Assembly (NCBI GenBank): GCA_037951105.1 | Contig: JBAMJV010008234.1 | Location: 1 to 64,000 of the forward strand | Reading direction: 5' to 3' | Length of the DNA: 64,000 bases | DNA from: Echinarachnius parma | Taxonomy: Eukaryota > Echinodermata > Echinoidea > Clypeasteroida > Echinarachniidae | Shown: piece after piece, positions 24,557 to 36,720 of the stretch | Position numbering within the stretch: the stretch's first letter is position 1 | Layout: each line of letters begins with the position of its first letter | Notes under the pieces: generated by a model | Told to the model about the DNA's origin: nothing | Seen by the model: the letters and a program-made list of their open reading frames with translations, nothing else | Database searches by the model: none | Program-made: the position numbers and the translations under genes

Positions 24557-24860
24557 AGGGATCTAGTAACTTTGTTGACATACATGTGCAAATGTGATGA
24601 ATGGTTGATACAATGTATATGTTGTTATCTGATATGTCCACTTGGTATTGTGTGAAAATTTCAAGTTAAATGGACATTATATGGCCGAGTAATGAGCAAA
24701 TATGCAAAGTGATATTCACTTACTCATTGAACTGACTTTGTACACGGTTTTGGTGATCCAGTGGATAATTTCATTGTTAATACAAATACAACAATGTATG
24801 AGGGAACCCCTAGAATTCCAATTGGATTTTGAGGATTTTGACAAATGTTACTTAGTCCCT
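24557..24860. mobile_element. TTAA-flanked MITE, family B (copy 2)
   Basis: Ends AGGGATCTAGTAACTTTGTT and (reverse complement of the right end) AGGGACTAAGTAACATTTGT, TTAA at 24553-24556 and 24861-24864. Shorter than copy 1 by an internal deletion. Confidence 0.86.
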
Positions 24861-25227
24861 TTAATTTACTTCTGGCCCTGGAAGAGGACTCAAATTGATT
24901 AGGGACTCTCCCCCTTGGAAGATTCAAGAGGAGGGCTGCGTACCATCAAAGTATCATCTTTCCATTATTCTGCCAATTATGACGCTGCCGGCTGCAACTC
25001 ATCACCTCTCTCTCTCCTCGGTGGGATAAATTACCGACATAATAATGGCCAATTTTTGATGGGGGTTTTTGTTTCCACTTTGAGCTAACAATCATGTTTT
25101 ATATTATAATAACCCTTTCTTGTTTGTTTTGACCTTAAAATCTTTGCTTGATTGAGCCAAAAAGTACAGAGAAACACAAGCATCTGGCAAGGGTCACTGC
25201 TGAAGGTGAGGAAGATAGAAGGGATGT

Positions 25228-25433
25228 GATAGTATACAGTTGTTAACTGGTGGTGGAGGGAAAAGCATGGAATGTTCCACTCCCGAGGGATTTTAAATGC
25301 TATTGAGGGAAGAGTAAATAAGTCCCGAGACGTAGTCGAGGGACTTATTTTCTTCACGAAATAGCATTTTAAATTCCTGAGGGGAACATTCCATGATTTT
25401 CCCCGACAGCAAAGTTTTAACAACTGTTTTATC
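25228..25433. mobile_element. Fold-back element, ~95-bp arms
   Basis: GATAGTATACAGTTGTTAAC on the left faces AACAACTGTTTTATC on the right. The arms continue through GGAATGTTCC.../...GGAACATTCC and AATAAGTCCC/GGGACTTATT, leaving a ~12-nt loop near 25326-25340. Confidence 0.85.
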
Positions 25434-25744
25434 ATCTGATTGCCATGTAACAGTGCCATGTAAGGTAATATCCAAAAATATTACATGGTAGCTCATGTAC
25501 TGTATTTATTAAGTCAGGTGATAATCATCGCTAATACATGTACATGTGTCTAGCCATTAAAAGTTCATAATGTTTGTCATGGAGATACTTAGTACGAATA
25601 TTAATTACAAATCATAATTTAAAGTTGAAAGTTTTCTGGAGAAAAAAAATAAAGGTAATGCGACCTAATTCATGTCTCTAATATATAAACTTTTATTACA
25701 TTAATGTATATCTAAGAGAGGAGTCATTATACTGTATTATGGGG

Positions 25745-25912
25745 GTCCCGTTGCAGAAAGAGATGCAATCGACTGCAAAGTTGCAATTAATTGCAAGTCA
25801 GAAAATGTGCGCATTTGAACCAATCAGATGTGCGCATGATTTGGTCACATGATCGGACTTACAATTAATTGCAACTTTACCATCGATTGCATCTCTTTCT
25901 GCAACGGGGCCC
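25745..25912. mobile_element. CCCGTTGCAGAAAG-type MITE (copy 2)
   Basis: GTCCCGTTGCAGAAAGAGAT faces the reverse complement GGGCCCCGTTGCAGAAAGAG. The interior TTGAACCAATCAGAT is shared with the copy at 8503-8660. Confidence 0.86.
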
Positions 25913-26055
25913 AGGACTAGTAGTGTATACTGTAGTATTTTTTTTCTTCTCATAATCCAATATTTCAGGAAGAATACATCATACCTGGCACCTGCACAGC
26001 TGTACTTTTACTCGGATGACTAACAAAGAGTTCAAACCGAGGGCAGTTTTGCACT

Positions 26056-26285
26056 TTTGAACTTGACAAATTGCGCGAATGAAGGGCCCTAATAAAATTC
26101 AAGCATTACTTTCAGTTTCAAGCATCCAAGCCCAGCAATGATTTATCAAGATTTGTAGAATTTGTATTATTGACTTGAACTTGACAAATTGTGTGAATGA
26201 AGGCACTAATTCAAGCATTTACTTTCAGTTTCAAGCATCCAAGCCAAGCAATGATATATCAAGATTCGTAGAATCAACTCAAATT
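26056..26285. repeat. Tandem duplication, ~115-bp unit, 2 copies
   Basis: TTGAACTTGACAAATTG, AATGAAGG, ACTTTCAGTTTCAAGCATCC and TATCAAGATT(T/C)GTAGAAT occur in both halves. Confidence 0.9.
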
Positions 26286-27465
26286 GAATGTGATGAGCAC
26301 ATAAAAGTGTGCATGAAGGTATGGAAAATCCATTAAGGTACTGTATGTGCTGCATGGAGCAACATATTTAATGCACATTTTTATAAATATACAATATCCT
26401 CTCTCAATTTAAAATCTATCCAACACCTGCTTAAGGGAATTTGAGCACAAATTTCCATCCACCGTGCACAAAATTAATAAATAAATCAACAAATGAATGA
26501 ATAAATTGATACATAAATACATTTAAGAAAGAAACATATTGAACAGACAAAAGGTAATCACAAGGTCATCCAATGGTCAGACACTTGTTATAAATAACAA
26601 TTTCTCATTTCCGCCTTGGGCACACCGAACCTACAAATGCCTTTAACAGCCATCCTACAACTTGTACTCCATTCACTTTTGACTAATTTTATACCCCCAT
26701 CTCCATCCCTCCCATGAACCCAGCCACCCCCCCCCCCCCCCCCCCAAATGCACCATCAAATAATCAAGTGTGCTTCATTTGAACTGTATGCTGTAGATCA
26801 AAATCATATTTGTAAAAGTAAAACATTTCATATCTGTAATGTCGGTTATTTCAGCTGATTTATTGTAGCGGTCCATGGATTGAATTTAACACTATCAGTA
26901 ATTCCATTGAAACAAATTTTGGCTAATAAGTCTACATCTTCATTAGATCATCAGAACAATTTTTTTATTAAACTGAAGACAATTAATTCAGTATTTAACC
27001 TACGTTCTTAATTAATCCAAGACCTAGATATCTTTACCTTAGTCCCCTATAAGTTAAATGGATCCATTAACTTTATAATGATATTTTTCCAAAAGTGATA
27101 TTTGAGACTTCAATCCTATACCGATATCATCGCAAGATTTTTCTGAATGAAATGTGAAAGTTTTAATAAAAAGGAATGCTGTTTACCTAGTGAAAAAGGG
27201 TGAAAATTTAGGCCAGATTTTACGCCCCAATCTACGATGAACTATGAACAATCTAAGTATTCCCATTCGGATACTTTTGACTACAAACGAATCGAAAAGG
27301 TGTTCCAGAACGTTTTTCGATTCAATCTTAAATATCCCCATAATTATGGGGACATTTGAAAAATCAAAACCCATTTCATTATTCTGTCATCACATAATAT
27401 GCAAAACAGCAAGGTACAAGAGAAGCGTGAAAGCTCCAAGTGATTTGAGTTGAATTTCACCAAGT

Positions 27466-27755
27466 TAATGCAAGCCTCCACACTAACTTTGTTCTGTACT
27501 GGCCCATTCGGGCAAGTAAAATCACACATTTTTACATTTTACTTGCCCCACCCAATATAATAGTTACTTGCCCTCAAATACTTCTAGATGGGATTTGCAC
27601 AATTATATGCAATTACATTGTTCTCACATAGTTGAATCATTATTTAGTTGCCCGATTGGGCAAGCAAACCAAACAATGTATTATATTTTACTTGCCCGAC
27701 ATCAATTTGTACTTGCCCTGGGCAAGTGGGCAAGTGCTAGTGTCGAGCACTGGTT
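27466..27755. repeat. GGCC/GGGCAAGT dispersed repeat (copy 2)
   Basis: Repeated words ACTTGCCC and GGGCAAGT, ending CAAGTGCTAGTGTCGAGCAC, the reverse complement of the GTGCTCGA... end of copy 1. A related fragment is at 28015-28140. Confidence 0.65.
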
Positions 27756-29336
27756 AATGGATCACATTAAATACATTGTAACTCTATTGTAATTTGCCTA
27801 CTGTTGCAATACCTACCAAACTCATGGCACCAATCCCAACACAAATTGACTTATTCAACCGTCAAATTAAGGACCTCTAATTCGAAAACCTTTTCATACC
27901 CCCAACCCACCATGCTCCAATTGCAGTTGACATTTAATGAGCGTAAATATATCCACCTCTTATCCATTTCAGTCCTTGTCTAGGTAGGTCTGATCAAACT
28001 CGGTGTAACATACACCACATGCTGGACTCGACACTTATATGTAAGTTGCCAGCTGGACCAGAGCCAGTAACAATTTTAATTTGGGCAGGTAAAAATTTAC
28101 TTTGGGCCAGCAAAAAATTATGACAGTTCGTCGAGTCCAAATAAGCAATGGATGTCTGTATTCATTTAGATACATGTACATCAATATTTTTAAAATTAAT
28201 TTTAAACCTTGATTCTCACTTAAACATCTTTAATATGGCATTTATGCACCCGCTAAACCAACAAATTAACTGTAAAGTCTTGAACGTTTCTAGCACTTGG
28301 TTTGCTGACCAACAGTTAAGAATTGCAAGGAACTGATGAATGCCTGTCTTCATTTAACAACGGATCATTTCTATCTATTTCATTCCTTGAGTTGCTAGCA
28401 ACAATACAATCATTTCTCTACACCACCTAACCAAAACAATACAGTTCCTTTAAAGTGTTAAAGACTTCAAGTATCTACAGCTTGGTTGGCTAGCCACGCA
28501 GTTCACAAAGTGCAAGGAATCAACAGCAATTAATATCTTTTTTTCAGTTACAAGACTTTTACTCTTTATTTCAATCCTCCAGTGGCTAGAAACATTGAAA
28601 TGATGTCTGCGCTCCCTCTAACCATATCCCTTTAAGGTCTTAAAGTCTCTTATTTTTGGTTGGTCAGCCATGCAACTCATCAAAAGCAAGAGACCGATAG
28701 ATGTCTGTTTTCATGTCTTCATTTTAGCAAATTCACAATTCCTCCAGTTGCGAGAAAGAATTAAATGCTGTCTACACACCCTTTTAATATCAAACTAAAT
28801 TGTCCCTTTAAAGTCTTTAAGGTTGTCTACAGTTTGGTTGGCTGGCCATGCAGTTCACGTGCAAGTGCAAGTAACGATTGAACGTCTGTCTTAATTTGGC
28901 GAGATCATTACTCTTAATTTCATTCCCGCGGCACAAGAAAGCAACAATGCGATAGTGTCTTAATAGCAGCCAGCATGACTCATCAAAAACGTAATATGAG
29001 ACCTGCCGATGTCATGACCGGGGTTTGCTTTAAAGGTACATTTTGTTGGGAGGACAAATGCAGCACTGGTTCTTTGGGGGAGAAATATCAGTATTCATAC
29101 ATTTACATATAGATATGTATGTCCTGGTAATATGAAAGTGTTTCAGCAAAAAATTATCAAGATATAATAAATACTATTTTTAATACGAAAGCTCAACTAC
29201 CTCTGAATAATAAAAACAGGCATTCTTTTTGTTTTCTTTCTTTTCATTTGCGCTCATATCTAAGCTAAAACAAAGTGGTTTGACATGGAATGTTCACAGC
29301 CTTTTTTTAATGTGATTAAAAATGAGCAAAGAAAAT

Positions 29337-29414
29337 GGGATTCCAACGGGATTCGAACCCGAGACCTCCGGATTGCTAGACCGGTGCTCTTACCGACTGA
29401 GCTATAGAAAACCC
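29337..29414 (-). tRNA. tRNA-like sequence (AGC anticodon position), probably a pseudogene
   Basis: The minus strand has a good D arm (GCTCAGTCGGTAAGAGC), an anticodon stem-loop CCGG(T)-CTAGCAA-TCCGG with AGC in the anticodon position, and box B GGTTCGAATCC. The acceptor stem pairs imperfectly. The whole thing sits in a 118-bp direct repeat, which argues for a tRNA-derived repeat rather than a working tRNA-Ala gene. Confidence 0.5.
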
Positions 29415-29627
29415 TATGACGGCATTCGTCCCAAAAACCCCTTAATTTTCATTGCTCGTGAGGTCAGAAGCTATTATAAACCTGGCATAAACCCGAAGGA
29501 TAGAAATCAACTTGGGGATATATGCGAGGGATCAACGAAGCGATGCAGCTTTTTTTAATAATTAATTCAAACATATAGAGAAACTGACCAGAAATATATA
29601 ATGTGATTAAAAATGAGCAAAGAAAAT

Positions 29628-29705
29628 GGGATTCCAACGGTATTCGAACCCGAGACCTCCGGATTGCTAGACCGGTGCTCTTACCGACTGAGCTATAGAA
29701 AACCC
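29628..29705 (-). tRNA. tRNA-like sequence, second copy
   Basis: Nearly identical to the copy 291 bp earlier; box B is changed to GGTTCGAATAC. The 118-bp surroundings (29600-29716 versus 29309-29426) are the same apart from one or two bases, so the duplication is recent. Confidence 0.5.
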
Positions 29706-30464
29706 TATGACGGCATTTTTTTGTTTAAAGCACAAACAATTCAACTGATATAATTTGCCCGCCCAACTAACGCTTAAAATAATAAATTTTGCATCTGACG
29801 ACAAAGTAACCAAGTACCTTTAAGGTGTATCAGAATTTCTCCACATTCTCTCTCCCTATCTGTTCTCAATTCTCAGCATCAATTTCTTCAGCGCAAGTAA
29901 CAATGAGATGGTGTCTAGAATGTTCAGTATGACTCACCAAAATTATAATACGAGACTAATAGACAATGTCACGACCAGGCCAGGCAGACTAGGCTTGTTT
30001 TAAGACACATCAGACAGTTATTTCTCATTGAATTATCAAAAGTCCTTCTAATTCCATAAAAAAAATATTTCATTGACCAGTACTGTAGAGACTTGATTCA
30101 ATGTGCAGCAGCCCTTTTTTCCTCCCATCTGTCTTCATTTAATGCTCTTTCCTTTTCATTTTGATTAATTCTTGAGGCATCCTGAAAAGGAGGTTTATTT
30201 CAAGACGCTATTTAATAGATTCAGGCAAACTCATGACCAGCCAAGACAGACTTGTTCCAAGACACAGCCAAACCGTCTTTGACCGGCAATGCTAGACTTG
30301 ATTCAATGCACAGCCGACATTTTTTCCCAAAAAACTATCTTCGTTTATTGAGACATCATTACTTCTTCATTTCATTCTTTGGCAACAAAATTGTTTCTTT
30401 TACAAAAAACTTGAATAAATCTGTTGCATTCAGCCACTCAGTTCCATAGCTAGGCAAGATTTAA

Positions 30465-32261
30465 AGGAGAAAATCAAAGAAAACCCCTACAAATGACGAT
30501 ATTCATATCTACAGAAAGCTTATAAGCCATAGAATGAGCTTGAATGACATTCAAACAATATAACGCTTCCGTAAAAGCGAAATTAGGGTGATAACATCAC
30601 CCTATTCCCAGGGACAAATTCGCTCAATCGCTACACGAAACGGCCTTTAGCTGTGACGTAAGAACCGGGCTTGAAGCCCAGGCGACTGCCGCGGTTGTAT
30701 TGTAGTAAGCATGTATAACATACCAGGCTGGAAAGGCAAGCTTCAACTTATGTGCTACTTTTCCCTTACCAAGAATAAATTATAATACAACATTGTTTGT
30801 AATTTGCTTCTCATTTATATTTTCATCATGATATTCCAACAAATGTATTGTTTGTGACAAAAAAAAGGTGAAAAAAGGTGAAAAAAGGTGAAAAAAGAAG
30901 GGGAAACTATACGACTGTGTCGTGAAGTAGGCCTGCACAGATTTGGGAGCAGGCGATTTTTTTACCAACATGTAGTTTCACTTTGACATATCAGACGGAG
31001 AATTTACCACCCTCCATTATGGAAACAAACAGTTAATAATCATTACGAATCAAATGAAAAACAAAAAAAAACGAAGAATAGTTATTACTTTAGTCGATCT
31101 ATCATGGCTAGTTTCATGGTTTAGCTTGAAAAGTCGAGTGAATTGGATTCGCGATCTCCTGTGTTGTTACGATTCATCCGCGATTTCTCTGAACATTGGC
31201 AGCCGCATTACCTATACGGCTGATAGCGCTGGCGGATTTACATTTCCTGCGCGCGCATCAAAACACACGTAACTCGAGTGCACGTGCTAGCTAGCTAGCT
31301 AGCTTGCTCCGATCGATCCAGCTGCGTGCATGATATACGAACTGCAATACTGGTACATGATATTTCGCGATCGAGTTCAATTGTTTTGCAAGGGATTTGT
31401 TGAGTTCACATCGACGGAAAAAGTATGGATGGGGATGAAGGCTGTTTTGTTGAAATTCTTCATCCATGTTGAACTGTCAGATGTAATTCTAGAGCGAGAC
31501 TGTAGAAAGTTCAATAACATACAATATATGCATAGTATACGGCCGGGTACCAAATCTGCATACGATCGATCGTGCGCTTGCATGTATTTCGCAATGGACG
31601 AAACTTTTACGAAACGAAACAAAACCAAAACAAAACGGTGAGAAATACACTATTCTATGTAATTATACCAGTTATTGACATATTGAAATGGATAAGAAAT
31701 ATTATATATTGTTATAACAAAGGCAATTCTAGCTCGGAACATGATCCTACTAGGTAATTTTGTTTTGAAACACAGCTATAATAGATTTGTTTTTCATACT
31801 ATCTCCGTGTATATGTGAACAACAATTCGGCAAAATGGTGAGTTGTAAACAGTTATTTTACGGAGATTGACACTTTTTCAATGCCAATAATGACATGAAT
31901 ATTGACATTAGGATATGATTCAGGACATGAGAGGACAACTGTGTGTCATATATTGATTATTCAGGCAATATTCAATCGTTTTAGAGGGTAGAACTGCGTC
32001 CACTATGAACATTTGCGTGTAGACCGCCGTTCGAGCTAGAGCTGCACGGAACGCAAAGCCCGGCTCTTACGTCACGCATAGAGCCACTTTGCTGTGCCGA
32101 TTTCATGGTAAAGGGGAGGGTCAATTCACTAAAATTTTATTTTCATAAAACATGAAACTGAACACTTTCATGACATGTTAACTTCACAAATTGCTTTAAT
32201 AACTCATTCTATCATAAAATAAACCATACAAACTTGATTCTATTCCCTTTGAATTTCTACT
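30465..32261. mobile_element. TTAA-flanked 1.8-kb element, family E
   Basis: Ends AGGAGAAAATCAAAG and (reverse complement of the right end) AGTAGAAATTCAAAG with TTAA at 30461-30464 and 32262-32265. Subterminal inverted matches include GTGACGTAAGA(A/G)CCGGGCTT (30650 and 32055-32080) and ATAGAATGAG. CpG-rich interior; the longest ORF (31330-31641) has no recognised domain, so the element appears non-autonomous. Confidence 0.75.
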
Positions 32262-33021
32262 TTAAAGGAATAGGCATAATGTCATTGAAGGTAGGTTAGT
32301 CTTACTTCAAGGCGCAGCAGACATTTCTCTAAACTGTCTCTCGTCATCCCATCTTCATTTGGTGCGATCATTACACTTTATTTGTATTCCCAAGGTACAA
32401 GCCACAATGCAATTTAGGGTCTGAACGACTGGGATGACTCATAATCAAAAACTGTAACGGGAGACGAGCCAATGTTAGGGCCGGGCACAATGATAGATGA
32501 TGTTCAAAGTCATTAGCTAATAAATATATCTCACTCTTCTCCTTTTCCCATACAGACGATTCATTTAAAAAAAATTAAACAAAATATTAGACCTTGATAT
32601 AATTTATTAAAGGTATGTACATGAACATGTATTTTTGTCACTGCTCTCTTGTTGTCTATTATATCAAAACACAAAGTTCTCAAAACGTTTGTTGAAAATA
32701 CAGTGCACTTTCACCCCCATGCATTTGAAAGTTAGTTGCTGTAGGTTTGTTTTAAAAAAGTAACCCCTTTACAATGGCACCCTATCTATATATACATTTA
32801 TCTCCTTCATTTCTTCAACCATGTATAATAAAGAACTTCTATATTTTTGTTTCCATTGTGTCTGAGAATAACTCTGATAAAAACTTAAACAAAAATACAG
32901 CTTAATTACATTTATTCAGGTTTTCAATCCCCCCCCCCCCCCCCCCGCCCCTAAGACCCTACAAACAAAAACACACATTCACACCCAAAACACAAATTGA
33001 AAGATTTTGTAAAAGTATTAA

Positions 33022-33854
33022 AGGCCAAGTTGAGTTTTGGTAATTTCCAAAGTGCCCCCCCAACATCGATTGCAACGGATTTGGTTGATTTCAATTCCAT
33101 ATGAAAGATCATCGAAAAAAACATGGGAAATAATAATAATTTCCATTCAAATGCTCTAATTGTTGTGAAATTTGCTTTCAAAATATCATATAAAAGTGGT
33201 TGACGCCCGGGTATCACTTTTTAGAACCGCTAGTGCGAGGCACTAGCGTTCTATGTTCTCCTAATAAAAAACTGAAACCAAATATTTGTGTGCACGCTAA
33301 TTGTGCTTAAAACTATACATATGATACGGTACTTACCAGCAATTTACTCTCCAATATGTGATCCAACTACCGGGTGGATTAAGATTATGATTTTTCCTTC
33401 CATTCCGCAAAAAATCAGTGATATATGCGCCTCATGGACCAGTCTCTCCGTGTGTTAGCGCGACTGTGAACGAAAGGCGAACGAATGCGAATGGGGCTTG
33501 CGAGTTGCGTCAACGGCAGTGTTGGAGTCATACTTCTATGGTTGCGATACATAATATACACGTACTACTGTATAGTATTACCGCACACAGTGACTGCACT
33601 ACAGTCCCGTATTACCGCACGCTGCACTATACAGTCCCGTATTAATTAGGACCTACAACGCTAGTGCTTCGCGCCGTGTTAATTTGACACTTCGAGTTGT
33701 AACGGCTCTTTTTGAATGATAACAGGGGTTTTACTTTGTCGTTTGTAATTGTGTATACTTTTCGAGCATGGTGAAGTTATAACTATTAGTTTGTATCGTA
33801 ATCGTGCAGGTTTTGGTTACTAAAGTTAAGTTTGACCAATACTCAACTATCCCT
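33022..33854. mobile_element. TTAA-flanked element, family A (copy 3, with insertion)
   Basis: TTAA at 33018-33021 and 33855-33858. Left AGGCCAAGTTGAGTTTTGGT; the right-hand part has GGTTACTAAAGTTAAG and CGAGCATGGTGAAGTTATAA as in copies 1 and 2. It is about 300 bp longer than those, the extra part lying between two inverted CTAGTG(C)..CACTAGCG words. Confidence 0.75.
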
Positions 33855-33879
33855 TTAACGTTGACCACTTCCTCATTAA

Positions 33880-34442
33880 AGGACAATGAAATCCAGACAA
33901 ATTGTTGTATGCACTATAAACAACTAAATATAATGAATAGTCTCTGAAAATTTGAGCACAATCGGTCAAAAAATAAGAAAACTATGGCTCTTTGAAAAGA
34001 GCCATGTATTTCTTCGAGTGACTCAAATTGGCAACGCACTCTGGCAAAGTTGTGGACAACTCCCCATACATTTTGTACACAAAATTTCAGTTTTGTTCAA
34101 TTTTCTCAAAATTTGCGTTTACCCTTCGTTCGAGTTCAACATATGTTTTGTAGAATGCTTTTATACATAACATATCATGAGTTGGGGGAATGGAAAAATA
34201 CGACTATGAAGAAAACTGTAAAAATGGGAACATTTGTGTACAAAACATATGGGGAGTAACTTTGTCCACACACTTATCAGAGTGCGTTGCCAATTTGAGT
34301 TGCCCATAGGAATAAATGGACATCTTCAAAGAGCCGTAGTTTTCTTGGTTTTTACCCGATTATGCCCTAACTTTCAGAGATTATTCTTCTTAATCTCTTC
34401 AAGACTATGAAAGCAACATTTTGCTTGGGTTTTCATTGCCCT
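33880..34442. mobile_element. TTAA-flanked fold-back element, family H
   Basis: Ends AGGACAATGAAATCCAGACA and (reverse complement of the right end) AGGGCAATGAAAACCCAAGC, TTAA at 33876-33879 and 34443-34446. The inverted arms are over 200 bp, e.g. CAAATTGGCAACGCACTCTG versus CAGAGTGCGTTGCCAATTTG. It sits 21 bp from the neighbouring family A element. Confidence 0.87.
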
Positions 34443-35519
34443 TTAATGCACACAAAGTTTTGAATACTCAAGAATGAGAAGTTCAACTTAGCTGTCAACG
34501 CATTGCAATGAGAACAAACATTAAACTGGGTAAGGGCATAAAGCACTGATAACTGTCAAGGTAAATATTACCACTGCAAAAAGCAAATAAAGCAGATAAA
34601 AGTGAGAAGTGGTGTCTACATGCATATCTCTAAATTTAGATGTGGAGAATAAAAGAATGTGTTTGAAGTTTTGAACTTCATTGTTGTAATTTCTATTTCC
34701 ATTATAATTCTTCAAATATTTGACTTCATGTCTGGACAGCGTCCAAAATAAATAATAGGTCTGACAAAGTTGTTTTATTGACTAGCATAAAACGAAATAT
34801 GAAAGAAAATCAATTTTTGTAACATTCCATTGAAGATTTATAAAGGATATGCATTGTCATACATATGTGACTTTTCCTTAATGTATTATGGGATATTCCA
34901 AGGAAAAAAGTTTTGCATTGGACCCATAATGCAAATTTAAAGGGTTTTCATATAAAGTGATGGGGGCATTTCTGGTGCTAAATGGTCCTCCCCACCCCCG
35001 TGCATTTTTTTTCACTGAAATGTATAATTTATAATCTTTTCAGTCTGCTTTTAAATTTCTTTCTACTGAGAGGATTAGAAAGGGGAAAATTATTTTGAAG
35101 GGCTAATTTTCATAATCTTGCATTTAACAGCAATCTAAACTTGTTTTGCATAGATCTTCCAACTGCAACCGTATGTTTAAATGGGACATGTCCAATGTCA
35201 AAAAGAACACACTTTTCACTACAAAGAACTATTAATAAAGCGCTTTTGTACTCAGTCACGATTGATATAAATTTTCGCTTCTAAATATAGCGCTAAATCT
35301 AGGGTTTCGAGGGCAGTGTATTATTGATTTGCATATTTATAGATATGAGAACTGGCGGTATGCCAGATCATGTGCACTCAACAAACATTTCATCGGAGTA
35401 CCCATAATGCAATTGGCCATGCCACGCCCCCTAATGTACTCCTTCGCTATTACAGACCTTGTACATATAATTATAAACCATTCATCCAATACTGATTTTT
35501 TTATTTTTTATAATTAGTA

Positions 35520-36720
35520 TGATGAAAGTAAAAACAAGTTTTGTATCTCTTCCCTCTTTTTTAATCTTCCTCTATGTCTGCTACTTAATTCAAATTCAAA
35601 TTTTCAAATTCAAATTTTATTAACACTCTTCATAAAAACATTACAATGTACAATTTACATGCCAAAGAGACATTACATAGTAAAAAGTAAAAATTGAAAG
35701 AAAAAAAAAAAATTTATATATACAAATACACATTATGGGAGTGTTTGGAGTAGGCAGAAAGGAGGGAATTCCTTATATGAAAGCCTACCCCATTATACAG
35801 ATACAAAACAAAATAAACATACGATAGAAACACACGAAAACACATGAAAAACGTACTGAGCAAAATATTCATCCGACACTTATTCTCTTCTTTTTTAATC
35901 TGATGAATTAACAAAAACATTTTGTATCTGTTCCCTGTTTTTCAATCCTGCTCTATAGGTTGTATTACTAAGTGAAAAATACACTAGCAAACCAAGTTCA
36001 TCCTACTATATTTTTGTTTTTAATCCAATGAAACAATAAATACATTTTCTGTCTGGTCATCTTTTTACAATTCTCCTCCAGCTTTGATACCCGTCGACAA
36101 ACCACTAGCAAACAAATTCAAGAAACACAATATTCCACATAATATATTACAACTTTATGCGCCACCGAGTCGCTGAGATGTAATGAAAACCAAAATGCCC
36201 CAGTATAAAAACATATTTATTAAAGCAAATCTAATGTTTTCCTCTACCACAATTAATTCCAATTTTGTTTCTAAATAATTATATAGCTTTGGTGATAATC
36301 ACGCTACAAAATGTAGTTAGCGATCAAATTTGAGCAACATAGTTTCTTAATATATTTTATAGTGTGCCAACTGTATAGCTGTATGAAACAAAAAATCTAT
36401 TCCTTCATACAAAGACATTCTAGACCAATCTAATGTTCTCGGCCACAATCAAGTTTGCTTCTAAATATATATAGCTTAGTGAAGAAAAAAAAATCACAAA
36501 ACGAATCTGAGCAAATACAATATTCTACAACATTGTACAACTGTATGTACCACCAAGACTTTATAAAAGAAGATGTATCATTTAGAATGAAAACCACCAT
36601 GTCCCTCAGTACAAACACATTTGAGCAAATCTAAATGGTCTGGGCCACAATCAATAACAAGTTTGCTTCTAAATATAGCGCTAAATCTAGGGTTTCTGGG
36701 CAGAGAGCCAAGCTGCATAT
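35520..36720. repeat. Degenerate tandem array, ~190-200-bp units
   Basis: GAGCAAATCTAATG(T/G)T and GTTTGCTTCTAAATATA recur near 36226, 36427 and 36616; TTTTGTATCT(G/C)TTCCCT recurs near 35540 and 35920. Confidence 0.65.
35582..35920 (-). mobile_element. Possible 3' fragment of a LINE-type retroelement
   Basis: On the minus strand it ends in AATAAAATTTGAATTTG followed by further AATTTGAATTTGAA repeats, a 3' tail typical of several non-LTR retrotransposons. Upstream is a short open stretch with no identifiable domain. No reverse transcriptase is present in the window. Confidence 0.4.

Larger units (their letters stand above)
28340..32480. repeat. Degenerate ~175-bp satellite in intron 5, interrupted by transposons
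   Basis: Units contain GTCTGTCTTCATTT, ATCATTACTCTTTATTTCA, CCTTTAAAGTCTTAAAG, TTTGGTTGGCTGGCCATGCA and GTTCAC..GTGCAAG. Clear units lie at 28340-29010; more degraded ones at 29810-30440 and 32330-32480. The array is split by the duplicated tRNA-like repeat (29309-29716) and the TTAA element (30465-32261). Confidence 0.75.

Noticed and set aside
29337-29705. Two functional tRNA-Ala(AGC) genes
   Set aside because: Acceptor and T-stem mismatches and location in a duplicated dispersed-type repeat make pseudogene or repeat origin more likely; a covariance-model scan would decide.
31330-31641. 103-codon ORF in the CpG-rich interior of the 30.5-32.3 kb element
   Set aside because: No recognisable domain, no splice context; retained only as part of the element.
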